Positions 33,106 to 41,485 of a stretch of 64,000 bases of DNA are shown here, one piece after another. Source of the DNA: SIG575 sp045542485 (GTDB lineage Bacteria; Bacillota; Clostridia; Oscillospirales; Acutalibacteraceae); NCBI GenBank assembly GCA_045542485.1, contig JAZQLC010000066.1, positions 1 through 64,000 on the forward strand. Reading direction: 5' to 3'. Each line of letters begins with the position of its first letter. Position 1 is the stretch's first letter. Below the pieces are notes generated by a model, which did no database searches, was not told the origin of the DNA, and worked only from the letters and a program-made list of their open reading frames with translations. Made by a program: the position numbers and the translations under genes.

Positions 33106-35340
33106 TCACTTCACTTTCACAATTCTGAATTCGCTGATTTCGACGCCGTCAACAGTTTCGCCGATTTCAAATTCAAGACAACCATTGACAAAAACATCTT
33201 TGGGGATAATATAACTTGCAGTAAAATACCCGGGAGCAAGATACATCTTATCAAACTCCTCGTCTCTTTCGCCGCCGTATGTTTTTCCTGAGAAAATAGT
33301 CTTTCCGTTTGCAATAACGGTATGAACGCCCTTTCTCTCTTCGTCTCTTGAATGGTAGGTAACAATAAGCTTATAGTCACAGTCGCCCGTGAAACCGCCT
33401 AAGTTTGCATTCAGAGTGTAATGGTCATAACACTTTACAAGCTCCATAGGAATATCCGCATTCATATTTTCGCGTCTGTCAGACATTACATTCATATAAG
33501 GCTCCCCATTCTTCTGCGCCGTGTCAAGAGGAGCATAACCGTGCTCAGCAAATGAGAAATACATTTCATCAGGCTCAACCTTATTTCTGAGCATAATTTT
33601 CTTCATATATTCACTTGCATTGTCAGTCTCTCTTGCTTCTGCAATTTTCTTCAGATACCAGCGTCTGTTTGTAACGGGACGATCAATCTGGTCGAGAACT
33701 GCACCACGCTCCCAGTTCAGTGCATCGTGTCTTTCGACGCTTGTCTGCATACCGATAAGGTCAAAGAGCTTGTCGCCGATAGAGAAAATTTCCTTGTGAA
33801 GTGCATAATAATCTTCATCAAAATCGACTGAGAGAATTTCTTCTGCCTTTTCAAGATTATTTCTGAAAATATAATCTCTTGCTTCTTCAATCAGTTCTGT
33901 TTCTGCGTGTCTTCTCATTTTGACAAGCATATCAAATTCTGCTCTGTAAAGATGCATAAGGAAACGCCAGTTATCGTGAAGCTCGGGATTATCTTTTACA
34001 ATGCTTCGGAAAAGAGCAAGTGTGTTTTCAATGTTGGGATTTTCAAGAGGATCGCCTATCCAGTTATATTCAAGACCGGAAAGTGCCTGAGCACATTTAA
34101 CATAATCTGCTCCGTATAAGAAAAGTCTTGAGTAATCTTCAAGCATTTCTCTTACTGACTGCTCTTTTTTCCATTCAAGTCTGCCCCACACAAATTTGTT
34201 TGCATCGTCAGTTACGCCTTCAGAATAAGAAACACTGCCAACCGTATAGGGTGATTTAATGGAATGAATTCTCTTGTATTCCTGAGGTCTGGGGTTAACA
34301 CTTTCACGGCTGTTTACTGCCTGCAGTGAATAATGCCATGCTTCCGTAGGATACTGAACAGAATATTCGCATCTTAAGTTGTGTGTGATATCGGGATAGA
34401 AACGAAGCGGAAAGCGTTTATCGATTCTTCTGCGGAGCTCGTAAACCTCCATAGCTCTGTTAGGTCCCTGAATAACACCTGTGATAACGCCTTCTTCAGA
34501 TTCATTTATTTTTTCAACAAACATATCTCCCCAACCGGGAATTCCTCGGGGCATCTGTGCTGAAGGCCACATCTGAACATCAGGTTTTACTTTTCTTACT
34601 TCCTTTGCGATTTTCACACAGCGTGATACAAACTGGTCAGCGGGATAATCACCAGGGTCTCCTCCGGGCGGAAAAATGATATCGATTCGCTCTGCATTCT
34701 CAAGAGTTTTACGACGAAGCCCGGCAGACTCATCTTCCGGAAGATCATCATTGGGATACCATACAGAAACATCCATATCAAGCTCATTTGCATAGTGAGA
34801 GCACTTTTCCATATGCTCCTTCATATCCCACTTCATAAGACTGTTGTAGCTGTCTGCTGTTTCAGGATATTCAGGCGGAAGAAGCTCTGTTGTATTTGTG
34901 CCGAAAAGCAGAAGATTTATGAAGTGATCACGGAACTGTTCAGGACTCCACGCATCGTATGTATTTGGCATCTTTCTGTATGCATTCTGGTGGCCTCTGA
35001 TTCTTTTTTCCGGAATGTGCTTACCTGCAATATCAGAAATGAGAGTGATTTTTCCATTCTCATAAACTGTTTTCATCAGGAATTTACCCATACCGAAAAT
35101 CAGACCTCTTACGGTATGAGCGAAAATTCTGATTTCGTCCTCTTCAAGTTCGATTTCAAAGCAGTCCTTGTGAGGAAGCCGGTCTTCTGCACACTGTGCA
35201 AAAATGACAGCAGGTTTACCCTGTCCTATCAAAGGCTTTCTGCCTGTTCTTTTTTCTATTTCAGCAGAGAAAATTTCTGCAGCCTTCAGTTCCTCTGCAG
35301 ATTCTGCGCTGATAACCAAATTGGTAAAATCAAATTTCAT
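33106..35340 (-). CDS. Putative glycoside hydrolase with a GH20/GH67-type N-terminal domain
   Basis: 744 residues, no signal peptide, so probably cytoplasmic. The first 110 residues resemble the alpha/beta domain that precedes GH20 and GH67 barrels (ELKAAEIFSAEIEKRTGRKP ... GLIFGMGKFLMKTV). A barrel follows, with FPPGGDPGDYPADQFV and MWPSAQMPRGIPGWGDMFV in conserved loop positions. The C-terminus has a beta-sandwich-like region. I cannot place the catalytic acids with confidence, so substrate and family remain open. It lies directly behind the GH43 gene in the sigA transcript. Confidence 0.6.
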   Translation of the reverse strand: MKFDFTNLVISAESAEELKAAEIFSAEIEKRTGRKPLIGQGKPAVIFAQCAEDRLPHKDCFEIELEEDEIRIFAHTVRGLIFGMGKFLMKTVYENGKITLISDIAGKHIPEKRIRGHQNAYRKMPNTYDAWSPEQFRDHFINLLLFGTNTTELLPPEYPETADSYNSLMKWDMKEHMEKCSHYANELDMDVSVWYPNDDLPEDESAGLRRKTLENAERIDIIFPPGGDPGDYPADQFVSRCVKIAKEVRKVKPDVQMWPSAQMPRGIPGWGDMFVEKINESEEGVITGVIQGPNRAMEVYELRRRIDKRFPLRFYPDITHNLRCEYSVQYPTEAWHYSLQAVNSRESVNPRPQEYKRIHSIKSPYTVGSVSYSEGVTDDANKFVWGRLEWKKEQSVREMLEDYSRLFLYGADYVKCAQALSGLEYNWIGDPLENPNIENTLALFRSIVKDNPELHDNWRFLMHLYRAEFDMLVKMRRHAETELIEEARDYIFRNNLEKAEEILSVDFDEDYYALHKEIFSIGDKLFDLIGMQTSVERHDALNWERGAVLDQIDRPVTNRRWYLKKIAEARETDNASEYMKKIMLRNKVEPDEMYFSFAEHGYAPLDTAQKNGEPYMNVMSDRRENMNADIPMELVKCYDHYTLNANLGGFTGDCDYKLIVTYHSRDEERKGVHTVIANGKTIFSGKTYGGERDEEFDKMYLAPGYFTASYIIPKDVFVNGCLEFEIGETVDGVEISEFRIVKVK

Positions 35341-35354
35341 CAGGTGTCACTCCC

Positions 35355-36464
35355 TTATTTAATATTGAATAAATCCTCAAAAAACGCCTCTATGTTATAC
35401 CAGAGGTATCTGAAAAATTCACTTACTTTATAGAAGAAGTTCTCTACTGTACCACCCTCGCCTTTGATACGGATTGTGTTTCCCGTATCTTCAAGCTCGA
35501 GAAAAACTGCATGAGTCATATTTTCTTCTGTACTGCTGTTGGGCGAATGAATTGAAAGCATCATTTTTCCCTCAAGGCTTGTAAAAATCATACCGTGTCC
35601 GCCGTCAAGCTCATGATACTTTCCTTTCACATAAAGGGGCATGATGTCGTTTGTCCACTCACCGTCAATTTCACCGTTTGAGCTTCTTGCAATACCTACA
35701 CTGTAACCTGATTTTATAATATTATTTGACCATAGCATAATAAGACTTCCGTCGCTTGTTCTGTAAGGACAAGGGCCGTCAGTAACATTATTGGAAGTCC
35801 AGAACGGGTCGTCTGCGTCAAACATCTTCACCGGCTCTGTTGTAAAACAAGTCAGGTCATAACTGAGCTTCGCATAGGACATATCCCCGATTCCGTCAGG
35901 CATACTTGTCCATTCGTGAACGAAAATCATCCACGGTTCACCCTTTTTGTCAATGTAAAGAGTGCCGTCGATAGCATCCCAATCCTTGGGGGTTATGTGT
36001 CCGTCTGTGATTTCAGTGAAAGGTCCGAGGGGGCTTTCGCTTCGCATTATGCTCACGCCACGGTGAGATGTGGTGCCTGACTTATATGTTGCGAAAAGAT
36101 AGAAGTATCCCTCGTAATAATAGCATTCAGGTGCCCAGTAATCACCAACACCGTCAAAGCCTTCCTCTTTATCTGCCTCAAAAACATTGACGGGACCTGC
36201 CCAGTTTTCAAGGTCTTCGCTTATGTAACAACCATATCCTGCTTTTGTTGCAGCACCTGTGCCGTACATAAAATATTTGTTGCCGTAAACGAGAATGCAG
36301 GGGTCACGGATAAAGATATCCTCGGTTTTCCTTGTGCTGGTCATATCAACCTTATCTGCAGGAACTTCAAAGACAAATCCATCTGTTTCCTCTGCTGACA
36401 CAGAAATAGCCATACAAGAAAACATTATAACAAAAACCAAAAATAAAGATAAAATCTTTTTCAT
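35355..36464 (-). CDS. Secreted GH43-like glycosidase
   Basis: 369 residues. A signal peptide (MKKILSLFLVFVIMFSCMA) ends near VSAEE. The five-bladed propeller pattern of GH43 follows: IRDPCILVYGNKYFMYGTG with the catalytic base Asp, YWAPECYYYEGYFYLFAT, and DAIDGTLYIDKKGEPWMIF with the middle Asp. The general-acid Glu is not certain from sight. GH43 enzymes act on arabinans, xylans and related glycans. The C-terminus is an aromatic, hydrophobic tail (FFEDLFNIK) like that of the secreted phosphoesterase at 18055. It is 17 bases from the sigA stop, so it seems to ride on the sigA operon. Confidence 0.8.
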   Translation of the reverse strand: MKKILSLFLVFVIMFSCMAISVSAEETDGFVFEVPADKVDMTSTRKTEDIFIRDPCILVYGNKYFMYGTGAATKAGYGCYISEDLENWAGPVNVFEADKEEGFDGVGDYWAPECYYYEGYFYLFATYKSGTTSHRGVSIMRSESPLGPFTEITDGHITPKDWDAIDGTLYIDKKGEPWMIFVHEWTSMPDGIGDMSYAKLSYDLTCFTTEPVKMFDADDPFWTSNNVTDGPCPYRTSDGSLIMLWSNNIIKSGYSVGIARSSNGEIDGEWTNDIMPLYVKGKYHELDGGHGMIFTSLEGKMMLSIHSPNSSTEENMTHAVFLELEDTGNTIRIKGEGGTVENFFYKVSEFFRYLWYNIEAFFEDLFNIK

Positions 36465-36481
36465 AATAATTTACCGTTAAA

Positions 36482-37597
36482 TTAATCCATAAAGTCTCTG
36501 AGTTTCTTACTTCTGCTGGGATGACGGAGTTTTCTGAGCGCCTTTGCTTCAATCTGACGGATTCTTTCACGAGTAACATCAAATTCCTGACCAACTTCTT
36601 CAAGTGTTCTGGGATGTCCGTCGTCAAGACCGAAACGAAGTCTTAAAACCTTTGCCTCTCTGGGAGTGAGGGTTTTGAGAACCGACTCAAGCTGTTCCTT
36701 GAGAAGAAGACGGGATGCAGCATCCTGAGGCTCAAGAGCGTCTTCGTCAGGGATGAAGTCACCGAGATGGCTGTCTTCCTCTTCACCGATAGGTGTTTCA
36801 AGAGAAACAGGCTCCTGTGCAACTCTCATAATTTCACGGACCTTGTCTGCAGGAAGATTAAGTTTTTCTGCAACCTCTTCAGCAGAAGCTTCTCTGCCGT
36901 TTTCGTGAAGAAGCTGACTTGATGTCTTCTTGACCTTATTGATTGTTTCAACCATATGAACGGGAATTCTGATTGTTCTTGCCTGGTCAGCAATAGCTCT
37001 TGTGATAGCCTGACGGATCCACCATGTAGCATAAGTTGAGAACTTGAAGCCTTTTGTATAGTCAAACTTATCAACAGCCTTGATAAGACCAAGGTTACCT
37101 TCCTGAATAAGGTCAAGGAACTGCATACCTCTGCCCACATATCTCTTTGCAATACTTACAACAAGACGAAGGTTTGCCTCTGCAAGTCTTTTCTTTGCCT
37201 TGGGGTCATCATCAGCGATTCTGATTGCAAGGTCAATTTCTTCTTCAGGAGTGAGAAGAGGAACTCGTCCGATTTCCTTAAGATAAACCTTAACATGGTC
37301 CTCCATAGCAGCGTTCTTGGGGTCTGCGCCGGAAGCAGCGATATCAAGGTCAAGTCCCTTTGAAAGGTCGTCGTCAAAATCAAGTGATTCAAGCGAGATA
37401 TCCTCAAGGTCATCAATGAGCTCGATGTTCTGATTTTCTATTGTTTCATAGAAGCTTTCAAGCTCTTCCATCGCCATATCAATATCCATAAGAGCCTGGT
37501 CGATTTCCTGAGTTGTAAGTTTACCGGTAGCCTTGCCTTTTTCAAGCAGAGCCTTGAGCGGTGATTTTCTGTCTGTTGAATTTACATTGTTTTCCAT
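36482..37597 (-). CDS. sigA: Primary sigma factor SigA (RpoD)
   Basis: 371 residues. All regions are seen: 1.2 (DHVKVYLKEIGRVPLLTPEEE), 2.1-2.4 (KRYVGRGMQFLDLIQEGNLGLIKAVDKFDYTKGFKFSTYATWWIRQAI), 3 and 4.2 (LEEVGQEFDVTRERIRQIEAKALRKLRHP). It directs RNA polymerase to the TTGACA/TATAAT promoters found across the window. In the dnaG-sigA order of the macromolecular-synthesis operon. Confidence 0.98.
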   Translation of the reverse strand: MENNVNSTDRKSPLKALLEKGKATGKLTTQEIDQALMDIDMAMEELESFYETIENQNIELIDDLEDISLESLDFDDDLSKGLDLDIAASGADPKNAAMEDHVKVYLKEIGRVPLLTPEEEIDLAIRIADDDPKAKKRLAEANLRLVVSIAKRYVGRGMQFLDLIQEGNLGLIKAVDKFDYTKGFKFSTYATWWIRQAITRAIADQARTIRIPVHMVETINKVKKTSSQLLHENGREASAEEVAEKLNLPADKVREIMRVAQEPVSLETPIGEEEDSHLGDFIPDEDALEPQDAASRLLLKEQLESVLKTLTPREAKVLRLRFGLDDGHPRTLEEVGQEFDVTRERIRQIEAKALRKLRHPSRSKKLRDFMD

Positions 37598-37632
37598 AAT
37601 TCTTTCTCCTTTATGTAGGCGTCAGTGACACC

Positions 37633-39393
37633 TTATGTATTCATATTCCTGAACATATTTGCAAAATCCTCATCTGACATACCCGACACCTCTTCTGAGG
37701 ATTTTTTATTTTTCGCTTTTTTAAGCGTTTCTATACATTCCTGACACTCTTCAAGAGTATCGCTGACCTCGTTACAAACATCTGCAAAGAATGTGATTCT
37801 TCCCATTTCATCTGCACTGAAGCTATCTCTGAATGAAGAAATGTCAAGATCTCTGCCACTTTCGAGAAGGTTAATAAGAGTTGTAAGAACGCGTCTGTTA
37901 AAGGCAGTGAAGAACAGGTCGGGAGTAAGTTCTTCTTTAACCTTTTTGTAAAAATCAGGATTTCTGAAAAGAGTCGTGATAATAATTTCCTCAGCCATAG
38001 CCTGTTTGTGGAATTTTTTCTTATCAGGATTTATCTTGTCCTCTGCGCCGCTTGAGAGATTCCTTGCTGCGGAGTAAAGCTCCTTCTTTTCTCTCTTTCT
38101 CACATTGGAAAGATTTCTCTTCATTTCCTGTCTTATAGCGTCCGCTGAAACTTCCGTCATTGAAGCAAGTTTCAGACAATATGTTTCCCTCTCCACAGGG
38201 CTTGAAAGTGTTGCAAGAAATTGTGCCGCTTCTTTAAGAAAGCTCATCTTTCCGTCAGAAGTTGAAATGTCATATTTTTCGCCGATTTTTATAAGGTTGA
38301 ATTCCGTATCGTTTTCTGCTCCGTCGAGAAGAGACTGAAAACGCTCTCTGCCGTGCTTCTTGATTATTTCATCAGGGTCTTTTCCACCTCTGAGCTGAAG
38401 GACACGGACCTTCATACCGGTAGATGAAAAAATCTGCATAGCCCTCTTAGTTGCTTTCTGTCCCGCTTCATCAGAGTCATAGGAAAGAACAACCTCATCT
38501 GTATATCTCTTCATAAGCCTTGCCTGTTCTGCAGTCAGAGCAGTGCCCAGACACGCAACGGCATTTGTGAAACCTGCCTGATGAAGAGCTATAACATCCA
38601 TATAACCCTCTGCCACAATAAAATAGTCTTCCTTAGAGTTTTTCGCATAATTCATAGCGAAAACCTCGTGGCTTTTCTTATATACCAGAGTATCTGCCGT
38701 ATTTACATATTTCGGTTTTGAGTCATCAAGGACTCGTCCGCCGAAGCCGATAACATTACCTCTGATATCAATAATCGGCGTTATCATACGATTTCGGAAA
38801 TTGTCGTAAAATCTTTCGCCGTTCTTTGTGCTTTTCTTTACAAGGTCAGCTTCAAAAAGCTCCTGAACAGAAAAGCCTTTCGTTCTCATATGCTTTATAA
38901 GTGCGTCCCAGGAATCAGGAGCATATCCGAGACCGAATTTTTTGATTGTCTGAGGTGTAAGACCTCTGCCGAGAAAATAGTTCAGTGCGTGTGAATTCTT
39001 TTCATCAACAAGGCAGGAATAGAAAAACCTTGCAGCTTCTCTGTTGGCTGCCAGAATTCTGTTTTTCTTCTGTGTAAGGCTGTCATCATACCCCGTCTCG
39101 GGCATTGAAAGACCTGCTCTTTCAGCCAGAAGCTTTACAGCCTCAATATAATCCAGATTTTCAATCTTCATGGTAAAGGTTATCGCATCCCCACCTGCTC
39201 CGCAGCCGAAGCAATAGAATGATTGCGTATCCTCATAAACCATAAAAGACGGTGTTTTCTCATTATGGAAGGGACAAAGACCCTTGTGTGTACGGCCCTG
39301 TCGCCTTGAATCAAGCGAAACATACGACGATACAAGGTCCATAATGTCTGTACGCGCTTTTAAATCTGATAAAAAAGCGTCATTTATCGCCAT
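37633..39393 (-). CDS. dnaG: DNA primase
   Basis: Makes RNA primers for replication. 586 residues. N-terminal CHC2-type zinc finger (GLCPFHNEKTPSF ... FYCFGCGAGGDA), TOPRIM domain (EGYMDVIALHQAG and the acidic SYDSDEAGQKA), and a C-terminal DnaB-interacting helical region. Located directly upstream of sigA. Confidence 0.97.
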   Translation of the reverse strand: MAINDAFLSDLKARTDIMDLVSSYVSLDSRRQGRTHKGLCPFHNEKTPSFMVYEDTQSFYCFGCGAGGDAITFTMKIENLDYIEAVKLLAERAGLSMPETGYDDSLTQKKNRILAANREAARFFYSCLVDEKNSHALNYFLGRGLTPQTIKKFGLGYAPDSWDALIKHMRTKGFSVQELFEADLVKKSTKNGERFYDNFRNRMITPIIDIRGNVIGFGGRVLDDSKPKYVNTADTLVYKKSHEVFAMNYAKNSKEDYFIVAEGYMDVIALHQAGFTNAVACLGTALTAEQARLMKRYTDEVVLSYDSDEAGQKATKRAMQIFSSTGMKVRVLQLRGGKDPDEIIKKHGRERFQSLLDGAENDTEFNLIKIGEKYDISTSDGKMSFLKEAAQFLATLSSPVERETYCLKLASMTEVSADAIRQEMKRNLSNVRKREKKELYSAARNLSSGAEDKINPDKKKFHKQAMAEEIIITTLFRNPDFYKKVKEELTPDLFFTAFNRRVLTTLINLLESGRDLDISSFRDSFSADEMGRITFFADVCNEVSDTLEECQECIETLKKAKNKKSSEEVSGMSDEDFANMFRNMNT

Positions 39394-39417
39394 CTGTTCA
39401 CTCTCCTTTTAAAAAAA

Positions 39418-40419
39418 TTAGTTAAGCCATGATTTAGGCACAAACAAATCGTCAAAAACAGAAACTGCATAACGGTCTGTCATACCTGCTATATAATCTG
39501 TGACGGCTCTTTCGATGCCCTCACTTTCAATTATTTTCCCCATTTCGCTTGTCAGCTTGTCCGGGTTCTGAAGATAGTAGCCATAAAGTCTCTGAAGCAT
39601 ATCTACGGCTTTTGACTCCTCTCCCTTACAGACGGGGTTGGTATATACATTTTTAAACATAAAATCGTGAAGCTCGTCAAAGGCTTCTTTTACATCTGCG
39701 TCAAGTACAATATCGTCAGTGCTGCAGTTTATCGCAGACATAACAAGAGTGTTGATTCTCTTTGATTTACTGTAACCGAGAACATCCCTGATTTCAACGG
39801 GGATATCGTTTTCACACATAACTCCCGCTCTTTCAGCATCGTCAATATCGTGGTTGAGATAAGCGATTCTGTCCGCAAGTCTTACAAGTCTGCCCTCAAG
39901 AGTGAAAGCCTGTTCACCTTTTGTATGGCAGATTATGCCGTTGAGTACCTCCTCGGTAAGATTCAGTCCCATACCGTCTTTCTCGATAACATCAGCCACT
40001 CTCACGCTCTGAACATAGTGTTTGAATCCGAATGGCGAAACTGCATCAAGAGCTCTCTCTCCTGCGTGACCGAAAGGAGTATGTCCCAGGTCGTGTCCCA
40101 GAGCTATTGCTTCAGTCAGGTCCTCGTTAAGTCTCAGTGCCCTTGCCATTGTACGGGCAATCTGTGAAACCTCAAGAGTGTGTGTAAGGCGTGTTCTGTA
40201 ATAATCTCCCTCGGGAGAAAGGAAAACCTGAGTTTTGTGCTTGAGTCTTCTGAAGGATGAAGAATGAATTATTCTGTCTCTGTCACGCTGAAAATCAGTA
40301 CGCACGGGACAAGGCTCTTCCTGACGCTTTCTGCCTTTTGTTTCGTCTGAAAAGGACGCGTAGGGCGACAGCGTCTGATGCTCGATTTCTTCAGTAAGTT
40401 TTCTGATGCTTTTTTCCAT
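39418..40419 (-). CDS. dgt: Deoxyguanosinetriphosphate triphosphohydrolase-like protein
   Basis: 333 residues from ATG 40419, picked because AAAGGGGTG sits just upstream; a GTG three codons earlier is in frame. HD-domain hydrolase with HD residues in ALGHDLGHTPFGHAG and the upstream HTLEVSQIARTMARAL. The opening RDRIIHSSSFRRLKHKTQVF is typical of dGTPase-like proteins that convert dNTPs to nucleosides. Often next to dnaG in clostridia. Confidence 0.93.
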   Translation of the reverse strand: MEKSIRKLTEEIEHQTLSPYASFSDETKGRKRQEEPCPVRTDFQRDRDRIIHSSSFRRLKHKTQVFLSPEGDYYRTRLTHTLEVSQIARTMARALRLNEDLTEAIALGHDLGHTPFGHAGERALDAVSPFGFKHYVQSVRVADVIEKDGMGLNLTEEVLNGIICHTKGEQAFTLEGRLVRLADRIAYLNHDIDDAERAGVMCENDIPVEIRDVLGYSKSKRINTLVMSAINCSTDDIVLDADVKEAFDELHDFMFKNVYTNPVCKGEESKAVDMLQRLYGYYLQNPDKLTSEMGKIIESEGIERAVTDYIAGMTDRYAVSVFDDLFVPKSWLN

Positions 40420-40486
40420 TTGCAACACCCCTTTAATTATGTATACAACAATTTTTTTGTTTTTCCCCTAAGAAAATCAAAAAAAT

Positions 40487-41107
40487 TTATATTGCACAGA
40501 AAATTTCCCCTGTTTTTTCCGTGTGGAATCTGCCGTTGCTCACATCAATCAGCATTTCATTGAATGAAGAGAGCTTTTCATCGGCAATTCTGAACACAAC
40601 GGTAACATCATCAGCAAAGATTGTATCGTCAATTTTACCCCCTGCCTCTGTTATAAGCGTAGGTAATTTGCCGTAAAAGGAATAGTCGCATTTTGCCTGA
40701 GCAACTGCGCAAAGCTGCATAGTTACAACCTGTCCTGCATCAAGGGCGATTTTTGCAGTGTGAGAATAAGCCCTCACCAATCCCCCTGCACCGAGAAGTG
40801 TGCCGCCGAAATATCTTGTTGCAACAACGGCAACATCCACCACCTCGGCTTTTAAAAGCACATCGAGAACAGGAATTCCTGCAGTGCCCTGAGGCTCTCC
40901 GTCATCGCTGTAACGCCTTGTCATCATATCTCTCAGCACATAAGCATAAACGTTGTGGGTTGCATCCCAATGCTTCTGCTTGATTTCGTTTACAAATGCC
41001 ATAGCCTCATCAACAGTCTGAACAGGCTTCACATAACCGATAAACCGTGATTTTTTCTCTATAAATTCATCTGATGCCGTCAGAGAAACTGTTTTATAGC
41101 TTTGCAT
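40487..41107 (-). CDS. yigZ: YigZ/IMPACT-family protein
   Basis: 206 residues. An N-terminal IMPACT domain with EFIEKKSRFIGYVKPV, DDGEPQGTAGIPVLDVL and VATRYFGGTLLGAGGLVRAY, and a C-terminal DUF1949 ferredoxin-like domain. The family is linked to translation regulation (eukaryotic IMPACT) but the bacterial role is unclear. It starts only about 23 bases after the rpmE terminator, so it may depend on readthrough from rpmE. Confidence 0.92.
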   Translation of the reverse strand: MQSYKTVSLTASDEFIEKKSRFIGYVKPVQTVDEAMAFVNEIKQKHWDATHNVYAYVLRDMMTRRYSDDGEPQGTAGIPVLDVLLKAEVVDVAVVATRYFGGTLLGAGGLVRAYSHTAKIALDAGQVVTMQLCAVAQAKCDYSFYGKLPTLITEAGGKIDDTIFADDVTVVFRIADEKLSSFNEMLIDVSNGRFHTEKTGEIFCAI

Positions 41108-41129
41108 AGTAACACCTCCGATAGAAACA

Positions 41130-41168
41130 CAGAAAAGGCAGACAACTTTCTTCTAAAAATTGTCTGCC
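41130..41168 (-). terminator. Terminator after rpmE
   Basis: GGCAGACAA (41137-41145) pairs perfectly with TTGTCTGCC (41160-41168); on the minus strand it is followed by TTTTCTG. The T run is short, so some readthrough to yigZ is likely. Confidence 0.8.
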
Positions 41169-41191
41169 GTCATCTTCTGTTAAAACAATGC

Positions 41192-41395
41192 TTATTTGTC
41201 AAGATTGAAACGCTTCTTAAATCTGTCTACACGACCGCCTGTATCAACAAGCTTCTGTTTTCCGGTGAAGAACGGATGACAGCTTGAACAAATATCTACA
41301 CGCATATCAGCCTTGGTTGAACAAGTTTTGTAAACAGCGCCACAAGCACATTTGATTTCAGTTTCCTGATAATTGGGATGAAGTCCTTCCTTCAT
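41192..41395 (-). CDS. rpmE: 50S ribosomal protein L31
   Basis: 67 residues from the ATG at 41395 (AGAGG eight bases upstream; a GTG three codons earlier is less likely). MKEGLHPNYQ is the standard start. Zinc-type form: cysteines in IKCACG and VDICSSCHPFFTG. Own promoter just after addA. Confidence 0.96.
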   Translation of the reverse strand: MKEGLHPNYQETEIKCACGAVYKTCSTKADMRVDICSSCHPFFTGKQKLVDTGGRVDRFKKRFNLDK

Positions 41396-41438
41396 TTTTG
41401 TCACCTCTTTCGTTTCTTAACATATTACAACAATGGTT

Positions 41439-41467
41439 ATCTTATCACAAATAAAAATAAAATGCAA
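41439..41467 (-). promoter_or_regulatory. rpmE promoter
   Basis: On the minus strand TTGCAT (41467-41462), a 17-base spacer and TAAGAT (41444-41439), placed about 20 bases past the addA stop. Confidence 0.65.
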
Positions 41468-41485
41468 CTGTTTTTTTAAAAAAAT

